Assembly (NCBI GenBank): GCA_026394495.1
Contig: JAPKYE010000051.1
Location: forward strand, 1-42,226
Length of the DNA: 42,226 nucleotides
Direction of reading: 5' to 3'
Origin: Methanobacteriota archaeon
GTDB lineage: Archaea > Thermoplasmatota > E2 > DHVEG-1
Positions within the stretch are counted from its first letter, which is position 1. The number at the start of each line of letters is the position of its first letter. Shown piece after piece: positions 36,032 through 42,226 of this stretch. The notes under the pieces were generated by a model. That model made no database searches, had not been told where the DNA came from, and saw only the letters and a list, made by a program, of their open reading frames with translations. The translations under genes and the position numbers were made by a program.

Positions 36032-38656
36032 ATGAAGACAAAAATCATGGTTGTTGGGCTTACCCTGTTATCCCTATTAATTATTGCATATCCTGCAATA
36101 GGACAAGAAGATTGGCCGATGTTTCGACATGACCTCAGACATACTGGGTATTCCGTATCGAATGCACCGAACACAAATAATACATTCTGGACGTATACTT
36201 TTCCTGGAGCCCTCTACAGCTCCATTTATTGTTATCCAACAGTCGCAAATGGAAAAGTCTACATTGGTACTCACTGTACTAGTACTACACCCGGTGGTTC
36301 GGGAGAGCTATATTGTTTAGATGCAAACGGTAATGGCAACATAAAAATTTGGAGTTACCTTGCTGACATCTCATTTTCATCTCCTGCGGTTGCTGACGGA
36401 AAAGTCTACGTAGGCACAAGTAACGGCAAATTGTACTGTTTGAATGCAACAGGATCCGGTGAGACAACGAACCTGATTTGGAGTTATACAATCGGTGGTG
36501 GCGGACAGTGTCCGCCCACCGTTGCGAATGGGAGAGTCTATATAGGTGCAGGACAAAACATGTATTGTTTGGATGCCAATGGGACTGGTGGTGGAACAAC
36601 CAATCTGATTTGGAGCTATTTATTACCTACTAGCCCTAATGGGGTGTGTTCTGCACCGGCGGTTGTCAATGACAAAGTCTACGTCGGCTCGGGAAACTAT
36701 GTGTACTGTTTGAATGCGACAGGCAATCCTGATACACACCAAACAACGATGATTTGGAGTTATTCTGTATTCTTATACGGAAGTATTATTTACTCAGCTC
36801 CTGCGGTTGTTGATGGTAAGGTCTACATTAGCACAGATCAGGCACTGTTTTGTTTGGATGCTAATGGGACTGGTGGTGGAACAACCAATCTGATTTGGAG
36901 TTATCCAGCAGGATCCTGGTATTCGTCTCCTGCGGTAGCCTATGGAAGAGTCTACGTTGAATCATCTAGTGGAATGGTCTTCTGTGTGGATGCCAATGGG
37001 ACTGGTGGTGGTGCAACAAATCTACTTTGGAGTTATGCACTGCCATCTGGAACGGGTTGGAGTGCTTCTCCTGCGGTTGCCGATGGAAAGGTGTATGTCC
37101 TTTCTTATGACGGGATGTTCTGTTTGAATGCAACAGGATCCGGTGGAACAACCAATCTGATTTGGAGTTATCCAGGAGCAGGATACTCTTCATCTGCTGT
37201 AGTCGTCGATGGAAAAGTCTATGGTTTGTTGGGGTATACAATGTATTGTTTTAGAGACGATACGTCAGATTTACCACCAAACACACCAGGAAAACCAGAA
37301 GGATCAATCAATGGAATTATCAACATCGAAAACACCTTTACGACAAGTACGACGGACCCAGAGAACAACCAAGTGTGGTATCAATGGCAATTCGGCGCCT
37401 ATACAACCACCTGGATCGGGCCATATAATTCAGGCGAACAAGTACAACAAATTTTTGCTTTTTCCACTGCAGGAACCTACGATGTCAAAGTCAAAGCAAA
37501 AGATAGCTTTGGTGCAGAAAGCGACTGGTCACCAGTCTTAACGGTAACGATTACGAGTCAATCATCTCAATTAAACCAATTACATATCGGTGTTGATTCT
37601 ACGGTGTGGGGAGGAAAACCGTTTCCTGTTATAATTACAGATAAACAAACTGGAGAAGCAACCGCCGGAGCAGAGGTTACTTTTAATGAGTACATACAAC
37701 CTACTGATGTCTATGGCAAAGTATCGTTTACTGCACCAAATGTAACCTCGAACATGGTGTATACGATTACAGCAAGTAAAGAAGGATACCAACCAGCTTC
37801 GATGCCGATAACAATCCTCTATCAACAAGAGGAAAATGATCAGCAAGAATGGATATATGGACTTGTTTTAGATAGTTCAAGAAATCCTCTGAGCGGCGTG
37901 AGTATTTGTGCGATTCTTGAAGAGACTGGTGTGACAGTAAAATGTGAACAAACTGACAATGCAGGAAACTATGTGTTTCCCATTCCTCCAGGAACGTACA
38001 CGGTCACGGCAAATAAGGAAGGATATGAGCCTGCGATAAAACAAAATAAGGTTGTCCCTGAAAACAAGGCAGTGGATGCAAACTTCGTTTTAACACCAAA
38101 ACAACAAGAATCTGCTTCGCAAGTAAATGATCCGATTACAGCATCAGTTGAATCATTCATTCAAGAAAAATCTTCACTGGGGATCGTGACAGCACGGATT
38201 GATTTCAAAAAGCAGGAAAACACAATCGTATCATATGATACGAGAATACACATTGAACCATTTATGAAAACAGATGAAACGGTTTCATTTACTGTTGGCG
38301 CTGATGATGGCACCCAAGGAACATTTATCGTCGTACATATCGATGGAGACGTATTCTCAAACTCAAACAATATCGACCTTACATATGACGGAGAAAAACT
38401 CCCACAAGAACTCGATGTGACAACGTTTTTTGATACGCAACAAAATACAGAACCAGCATATCTACTGATGACATCTACAGCGAGTGGCGATCAATTTGCG
38501 TTTGTTCGTATCCCGCATTTCAGTACGCATACGATCACGATATCTTCAATTGTTGATGTGTTCGGTGGGCCGATAGGTGTCCTGTTCTACCTAGCGATCG
38601 CGGTCATTGTTGCTTTGTTGTTTATCGGTACCGGCGAGATTACGAAACGGCTATAG
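36032..38656 (+). CDS. Membrane-anchored PQQ-type beta-propeller surface protein
   Basis: The 874-residue protein has a signal peptide (VVGLTLLSLLIIAYPAIG), then a PQQ-like propeller at about 25-409 built from near-identical blades (AVADGKVYVGTSNGKLYCL; TTNLIWSY), a PKD-like domain at 415-508 (WIGPYNSGEQ), an Ig-like segment, a carboxypeptidase-regulatory-like domain at about 608-675 (GLVLDSSRNPLSGVSI, AGNYVFPIPPGTYTVTANKE), a further beta-domain, and a C-terminal membrane helix (VLFYLAIAVIVALLFIG). It is probably displayed outside the cell for binding. The frame opens with a TTG at 35993; AGGTGG sits about nine bases before the ATG at 36032, which starts the signal peptide. It is followed by the DUF7521-like and regulator genes. 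Confidence 0.85.
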   Translation: MKTKIMVVGLTLLSLLIIAYPAIGQEDWPMFRHDLRHTGYSVSNAPNTNNTFWTYTFPGALYSSIYCYPTVANGKVYIGTHCTSTTPGGSGELYCLDANGNGNIKIWSYLADISFSSPAVADGKVYVGTSNGKLYCLNATGSGETTNLIWSYTIGGGGQCPPTVANGRVYIGAGQNMYCLDANGTGGGTTNLIWSYLLPTSPNGVCSAPAVVNDKVYVGSGNYVYCLNATGNPDTHQTTMIWSYSVFLYGSIIYSAPAVVDGKVYISTDQALFCLDANGTGGGTTNLIWSYPAGSWYSSPAVAYGRVYVESSSGMVFCVDANGTGGGATNLLWSYALPSGTGWSASPAVADGKVYVLSYDGMFCLNATGSGGTTNLIWSYPGAGYSSSAVVVDGKVYGLLGYTMYCFRDDTSDLPPNTPGKPEGSINGIINIENTFTTSTTDPENNQVWYQWQFGAYTTTWIGPYNSGEQVQQIFAFSTAGTYDVKVKAKDSFGAESDWSPVLTVTITSQSSQLNQLHIGVDSTVWGGKPFPVIITDKQTGEATAGAEVTFNEYIQPTDVYGKVSFTAPNVTSNMVYTITASKEGYQPASMPITILYQQEENDQQEWIYGLVLDSSRNPLSGVSICAILEETGVTVKCEQTDNAGNYVFPIPPGTYTVTANKEGYEPAIKQNKVVPENKAVDANFVLTPKQQESASQVNDPITASVESFIQEKSSLGIVTARIDFKKQENTIVSYDTRIHIEPFMKTDETVSFTVGADDGTQGTFIVVHIDGDVFSNSNNIDLTYDGEKLPQELDVTTFFDTQQNTEPAYLLMTSTASGDQFAFVRIPHFSTHTITISSIVDVFGGPIGVLFYLAIAVIVALLFIGTGEITKRL

Positions 38657-38707
38657 GTGATTCTTATATTCTTGTTGTGTATTTGTCTATTTGAGGTGTG
38701 ATGTGTA

Positions 38708-38974
38708 ATGGAGACGATAGATATTGTTTTAAGCGCAAGTATCACGGTTGTTTCACTGGGGATGTTTATGGTGTCTATTCTCAGTTATAAAAAATTTAAA
38801 AACATGAAACTGTTGTTTGTCAGTTTGGCCTTTTTTGTGTTTTTTCTCAAAGGCTTTATTGAAAGTCTGAGTTTGTTTACGAAGGATCTTGCCGTGATTG
38901 ATTCAAGTGTTTCTCTGAAGTTGTTTGATTTGTTTGTTTTGATTTTGTTGTTTGTGGCCACTCTGAAGAGATAG
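38708..38974 (+). CDS. Small three-helix membrane protein (DUF7521-like)
   Basis: This 88-residue protein has three hydrophobic helices (IVLSASITVVSLGMFMVSIL, LLFVSLAFFVFFLKGFIESL, LKLFDLFVLILLFVATL) joined by short loops. It resembles small archaeal membrane proteins often encoded beside winged-helix regulators. A GAGGTG ribosome binding site precedes the ATG. The regulator starts 6 bases after its stop, and the PQQ-propeller gene ends 51 bases before it, so the three may be co-transcribed from promoter copy 2. It could sense membrane state or hold the regulator at the membrane; this is inference. Confidence 0.6.
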   Translation: METIDIVLSASITVVSLGMFMVSILSYKKFKNMKLLFVSLAFFVFFLKGFIESLSLFTKDLAVIDSSVSLKLFDLFVLILLFVATLKR

Positions 38975-38980
38975 GCGGGT

Positions 38981-39514
38981 ATGAAGGAAGTTCTGAATTT
39001 AGAAATACGACGGTCGATCTACAACCTTGTTGAAAAAAACCAGGGGTTACACGCGAGTAAAATCGCTGAGATTCTTTCCCTTAGTGGACAATTGGCTGAT
39101 TATCATTTGATGTACATGGAAAGAAACGGTATTATTGTTTCGATAAAAGAAGAAGGGTATCGACGATATTATACCCAGGGGATGATGGGGATTCGTGATC
39201 GAAAACGGATTGCTATTTTACGGCGAGAAACCCCGCTTAAAATCGTCTTGTTTCTATTGGACCATCCGAATTCTTTTTTTAAAGAGATTCTTGAACATGT
39301 GACTATTGTCAAATCTACGCTTTCGTATCATCTTGAGAAACTGGTACTATGTGGTGTTATTTCCGTGGTTCCTGCGGGGAATGAAAAGCGATATACTGTT
39401 GTCAATGAAAGGGAACTTGTTGATCTCCTCATCCGGTATAAACCCTACTCTCGGATTGAAAGTCTCAAGGATAGTTGGGTTGATCTCAAATGGCCTGGTA
39501 AGAATAAACAATAA
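38981..39514 (+). CDS. Transcription regulator with two winged-helix domains
   Basis: This 177-residue protein has two ArsR-like winged-helix domains. The first spans about residues 5-60 (IRRSIYNLVEKNQGLHASKI, LADYHLMYMERNGII) and the second about 80-150 (LKIVLFLLDHPNSFFKEILE, KSTLSYHLEKLVLCGVI). This layout is common among archaeal regulators. No ligand domain or metal-binding cysteines are seen. It is encoded between promoter-element copies 2 and 3, beside a small membrane protein, so it is the natural candidate for binding that element; no sequence feature proves this. Confidence 0.82.
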   Translation: MKEVLNLEIRRSIYNLVEKNQGLHASKIAEILSLSGQLADYHLMYMERNGIIVSIKEEGYRRYYTQGMMGIRDRKRIAILRRETPLKIVLFLLDHPNSFFKEILEHVTIVKSTLSYHLEKLVLCGVISVVPAGNEKRYTVVNERELVDLLIRYKPYSRIESLKDSWVDLKWPGKNKQ

Positions 39515-39547
39515 AAGAACGTACTCACAAAGCCCGTGCTGTCGTGT

Positions 39548-39577
39548 GTTCGAATCGTTCCAAATAAACTATTTATA
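39548..39577 (+). promoter_or_regulatory. Promoter element, copy 3
   Basis: GTTCGA, a variable stretch, TTCC, AAATAA, then CTATTTATA, 30 bases in all. It heads tandem unit 1 and lies 33 bases after the regulator gene. Predicted initiation is near 39600. Confidence 0.7.
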
Positions 39578-39596
39578 TTTAAAAAGATAATATATG

Positions 39597-39660
39597 ATAC
39601 AAGAAAAGTAAGGTGACTTTTTTGTTCATCTTATTTTTCCCCCTGTTTTACTTTTTGTTA
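39597..39660 (+). ncRNA. Candidate small RNA, unit 1 (ends approximate)
   Basis: About 25 bases after the TATA box, AAGTAAGGTGA (39606-39616) can pair with TCATCTTATTT (39626-39636), using G-U pairs, with a nine-base loop. T-rich tracts (TTATTTTT, TTTTACTTTTTG) follow and may end transcription. In unit 2 the same stem is kept with a G-to-A change that turns a G-U pair into A-U. Confidence 0.4.
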
Positions 39661-39742
39661 TTATCTTTCGTTTATTGCATGTTATCGATTTTTCATCGTT
39701 TTTAGAACGCAATAATTGATTTTGTTCGATTTTCTTGTAAAA

Positions 39743-39772
39743 GTTCGAAATTCTTCCAATAAGCTATTTATA
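39743..39772 (+). promoter_or_regulatory. Promoter element, copy 4
   Basis: GTTCGAAATTCTTCC, AATAAG, then CTATTTATA; 30 bases, with a one-base shift inside but the same total length. It heads tandem unit 2. Confidence 0.65.
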
Positions 39773-39796
39773 TTTAAAAATATAATATATAAAATA

Positions 39797-39860
39797 AGGA
39801 AAGTAAGATGACTGTTCTTGTTCATCTTATTTTTCCCCCTGTTTTCTTTTTTGTTATTGT
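39797..39860 (+). ncRNA. Candidate small RNA, unit 2 (ends approximate)
   Basis: AAGTAAGATGA (39801-39811) pairs with TCATCTTATTT (39822-39832) across a ten-base loop with a single G-U pair, at the predicted 5' end of the transcript. Pyrimidine-rich sequence follows. A 30-codon ATG frame (MTVLVHLIFPP) overlaps the stem, but it is not kept in unit 1, where a one-base length difference shifts the frame. Confidence 0.4.
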
Positions 39861-39909
39861 CTTTCGTTTATTGTATGTTATCAATTTTAGAGCGTATTAA
39901 TTGGTTCTT

Positions 39910-39939
39910 GTTCGATAGGTTCCAAATAATCTATTTAAA
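39910..39939 (+). promoter_or_regulatory. Promoter element, copy 5 (C25 peptidase gene)
   Basis: GTTCGATAGGTTCC, AAATAA, then CTATTTAAA. Predicted initiation near 39965 leaves a leader of about 75 bases to the ATG at 40042, which has AGGGATGG upstream as ribosome binding site. Confidence 0.7.
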
Positions 39940-40041
39940 CATTAAAATACAAACTATAACATAATTGTTAAAAAATTTGTTTGGGCGGTGCTCAAAATAG
40001 TATTAGATAGATATAGTGATAGAATTTCAGGGATGGTAAAA

Positions 40042-42226
40042 ATGAACAACACATATGTACGTAAACATTTTTTACAGGCAGGTATAGCAGTTATGTTATG
40101 TATTATTTTAATGATACCCTCGTTTCAAGCACTCGCCATAACCAAAGAAACAAACTATACGAAAAATGAATCTCTTCTTTCTGTGACAGAAGAGTCTCAG
40201 TCTTTTACGTTTACTCTTCAGGTTCCATCTATTGATATCTCAGATGTTACTGATGATGATGGACGTACCTATCAAAAAATATCAATTCCGGGTCTGGATT
40301 CCTTCTTTCCAGAAGATGCCGGCGGTCCACTAATACCCTATCTTATTAAATATGTCCACATCCCTGATAATGCAAAAGATGTAACAGTTCAGGTGCAGAC
40401 TGATGGCGCACCTAGTGTTTATCGTGATATTCTTGTGTATCCATGTCCTAAGAGTATCGAAAAGACGGATGATGGAGGAAATAAGTACCTTGCTGAAGAA
40501 TTCTGTTTTGATGAGACGAAATATGCTAGTCAGCATTCTGCTCCTGAGAACCTGGTTGAAATTGTTGAAGTTGGATATCTCCGTTCCGTCAGAATCGGTA
40601 AACTTCGTATCAATCCTGTTACCTATGATCCTGCGCTGAAGACTATTAAGGTCGTACACAACCTCGATATAACTGTACAATGGGAGAAAGATAAAGATAT
40701 ACAGACAAAACCGGATAAAACAGAAGGCTTTGAACAGTTGATGACACAATCAATCTTAAATTACGAACCACCGGTAAATACGCCTCAGAAGACCCGATCA
40801 TCTGAACGAGGAGGATCAGTTAGGTATATCACAGGATCTCAACTTTGGGATACCTCAATAGTTTGTGATTATCTGGTGATCACCCATCAGGATTTCTTCT
40901 CAAGTCCTGTGCTCGCTGATTTTGTGAATTACCGGGCCACATATGGTAATCTGGATGTCGTCGTGGTACAAACAAGTGATATTGGGTCTGATTATTCAAT
41001 TAAATATTTTGTGAAATATGCATATGATTATTGGCAGACCGCGCCCCAGTACCTTCTTATTGTTGGGAATAAACAGCATGTTCCTTCGCATCAGACAAGC
41101 GACTCTGATGGTTTTATGGATGATGAAAAGTGGTATGTTTGCGTTGCTGGAGGCGATGAATGGGCTGATATGGCGATGGGGAGATTCTCCGTAGAAAACG
41201 AGGCTGAACTACAAAGTATATACAACAAGATAGTATATTATGAGCAGCATCAGTTATCTGACAAACCATTTTTCAAAAAAGCATTAGTTTTTCAAGCATT
41301 TTGTCAATATGCAGGACCGGTGTATAATACGGTGTTCAATGCAGGATTTACCACAACATACCTTAATATGTTTTATGGGAACTACTCTCAAGATATCATT
41401 GATGCAATAAATAGTGGGCAGGATATTGTCTATTATTCTGGACACGGATCCTCAACCTCGTGGGAAATCTTTTCTATTGGAAGTCTTCCTTATCTTACAA
41501 ACACTATTTTCCCGATCGTGATGACGACCGCTTGTTCGACAGCAGATTTGGACGCTGAATCTCTTGGTGAACAATTTGTCAATATAGAAAATAAGGGAGC
41601 TGTTGCCTATTACGGTGCGACAAAGGCGGTTGGTCAGTCCCCTACAAACGAAATTCTGGGTAAAATATTTGATAACGCTGAATATCACCTTGGGAAGGCT
41701 ATTATGTATGGCGAGTTTATGTATGATACTGGTTCTAGGCATAAAATATATATTTTATTGGGTGATCCTGCGCTTCAGTCTTTTGGTTATCCTGAAGATA
41801 GTAATAATCTACCGGATCTGACTGTTTCTTCCTCCGGAGTAAATTATGATTGTTTCACGCAACAACTGACAGTTAATGTTTCGAATATTGGTGCTGTGGA
41901 TGCCTATAATGTTTTAGTAAATGTAGTTATCGTCGATGAGAACGCAGGAACAAATATTCTCCTCGGAAGCCATGTTTTCAGTGTGGTGCCCGCAGGCGGG
42001 GAAATTCAATCGGTGACGTTATCTGATATCGCTCCGCCGGTTAATGGAGATTATTCTGTTGCTGTTATAGTCGACCCTGAGAATGCGATAGAGGAATCTT
42101 TCGAGCTGAACAATTATAATGGCAGACGGATGATGATTTCACCAACTTTTATTGATATTACTAGTAGTTCAGGTATATACGCTTACACAAAACTTGTTGT
42201 ACGTGGTGATGTTAACAGAGATGGAT
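40042..42226 (+). CDS. Secreted gingipain-type C25 peptidase with CARDB and dockerin-like start (3' end outside window)
   Basis: The frame is open from ATG 40042 to the window end, 728 codons. A signal peptide (GIAVMLCIILMIPSFQALA) is followed by an N-terminal propeptide-like beta-region to about residue 260 and a caspase-like C25 domain from about 270. The catalytic pair is visible as His468 in YYSGHGSSTSWE and Cys498 in MTTACSTAD, with LLGDPALQSFG closing the domain. A CARDB beta-domain spans about 592-693 (LPDLTVSSSGVNY, DPENAIEESFELNNYN). The last residues, VRGDVNRDG, look like the calcium-binding start of a dockerin repeat. It is probably exported to digest proteins, feeding the peptide and amino acid importers seen elsewhere in the window. 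Confidence 0.88.
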   Translation, partial: MNNTYVRKHFLQAGIAVMLCIILMIPSFQALAITKETNYTKNESLLSVTEESQSFTFTLQVPSIDISDVTDDDGRTYQKISIPGLDSFFPEDAGGPLIPYLIKYVHIPDNAKDVTVQVQTDGAPSVYRDILVYPCPKSIEKTDDGGNKYLAEEFCFDETKYASQHSAPENLVEIVEVGYLRSVRIGKLRINPVTYDPALKTIKVVHNLDITVQWEKDKDIQTKPDKTEGFEQLMTQSILNYEPPVNTPQKTRSSERGGSVRYITGSQLWDTSIVCDYLVITHQDFFSSPVLADFVNYRATYGNLDVVVVQTSDIGSDYSIKYFVKYAYDYWQTAPQYLLIVGNKQHVPSHQTSDSDGFMDDEKWYVCVAGGDEWADMAMGRFSVENEAELQSIYNKIVYYEQHQLSDKPFFKKALVFQAFCQYAGPVYNTVFNAGFTTTYLNMFYGNYSQDIIDAINSGQDIVYYSGHGSSTSWEIFSIGSLPYLTNTIFPIVMTTACSTADLDAESLGEQFVNIENKGAVAYYGATKAVGQSPTNEILGKIFDNAEYHLGKAIMYGEFMYDTGSRHKIYILLGDPALQSFGYPEDSNNLPDLTVSSSGVNYDCFTQQLTVNVSNIGAVDAYNVLVNVVIVDENAGTNILLGSHVFSVVPAGGEIQSVTLSDIAPPVNGDYSVAVIVDPENAIEESFELNNYNGRRMMISPTFIDITSSSGIYAYTKLVVRGDVNRDG

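Larger units (their letters stand above)
39548..39909 (+). repeat. Two tandem promoter-hairpin units
   Basis: Unit 1 (39548-39742, 195 bases) and unit 2 (39743-39909, 167 bases) align along most of their length: promoter element, TATA box, hairpin, then shared runs such as TTTTTCCCCCTGTTTT and TCTTTCGTTTATTG. The similarity ends where promoter element copy 5 of the C25 peptidase gene begins. No long frame exists on either strand. Confidence 0.75.

Noticed and set aside
39548-39557. GTTCGAATC resembles a tRNA T-loop
   Set aside because: No acceptor, D or anticodon arms surround it, and it is the variable form of the repeated promoter element.
39613-39705. Thirty-codon hydrophobic peptide in tandem unit 1 (GTG start)
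   Set aside because: The matching peptide in unit 2 is in a different frame because of a one-base indel; hydrophobicity follows from the T-rich DNA. The hairpin is better kept than the frame.
1-42226. CRISPR array, insertion sequence or tRNA-linked integration site
   Set aside because: No spaced short direct repeats, transposase motifs, terminal inverted repeats or tRNA genes were seen.

Overview
The window is most likely archaeal, from a euryarchaeote with Thermoplasmata-like gene content (an inference; there is no rRNA gene to confirm it). Supporting signs are an archaeal-type tyrosyl-tRNA synthetase, archaeal families such as DUF123 and PhoU-like/PiT phosphate uptake, and TATA boxes placed about 25-30 bases before start codons, giving leaderless or short-leader transcripts. 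Secreted beta-rich proteins, including a gingipain-type C25 peptidase, suggest life on extracellular protein or polymer in anoxic sediment. NrdD/NrdG are oxygen-sensitive enzymes. I saw no tRNA, rRNA, CRISPR array or insertion sequence.

Region 1 (1-7292) holds two tandem minus-strand paralogues encoding giant surface proteins (signal peptide, DUF2341, LamG-like lectin domain, Fn3/Ig-like repeats). The downstream copy is open and runs out of the window. The upstream copy is broken by a one-base slip in a C-run. The two share blocks of perfect identity that suggest gene conversion. The decayed remains of a hydrogenase maturation protease follow.

Region 2 (7293-24924) is mostly housekeeping: thioredoxin reductase, an AlkD-like DNA glycosylase, an nrdR-nrdD-nrdG operon with a likely NrdR operator, a small secreted protein, a DUF123-cutA-ThiI-like cluster, a stand-alone domain related to the N-terminus of dihydropteroate synthases, a phosphate uptake pair, an OPT transporter, purB-tyrS-GNAT, and a lemA-DUF2207 pair.

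Region 3 (24950-30962) carries a polar amino acid ABC transporter with two permeases, a DnaQ-like exonuclease with RNase HI, and an ABC-F ATPase.

Region 4 (31011-42226) is an accessory block of exported proteins: a beta-propeller/PKD/Hint protein, a small Ig/cadherin-like protein, a PQQ-propeller membrane-anchored protein, and a C25 peptidase with CARDB and the start of a dockerin-like motif. Its most interesting feature is a 30-base element fused to the TATA box, present five times and always on the plus strand. It precedes three of the exported proteins, and also two tandem units that have no convincing gene but share a hairpin at the predicted RNA 5' end. A small membrane protein and a two-winged-helix regulator are encoded among these copies. 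I propose a local regulon of surface proteins and possible small RNAs, with that regulator as the first candidate to test.
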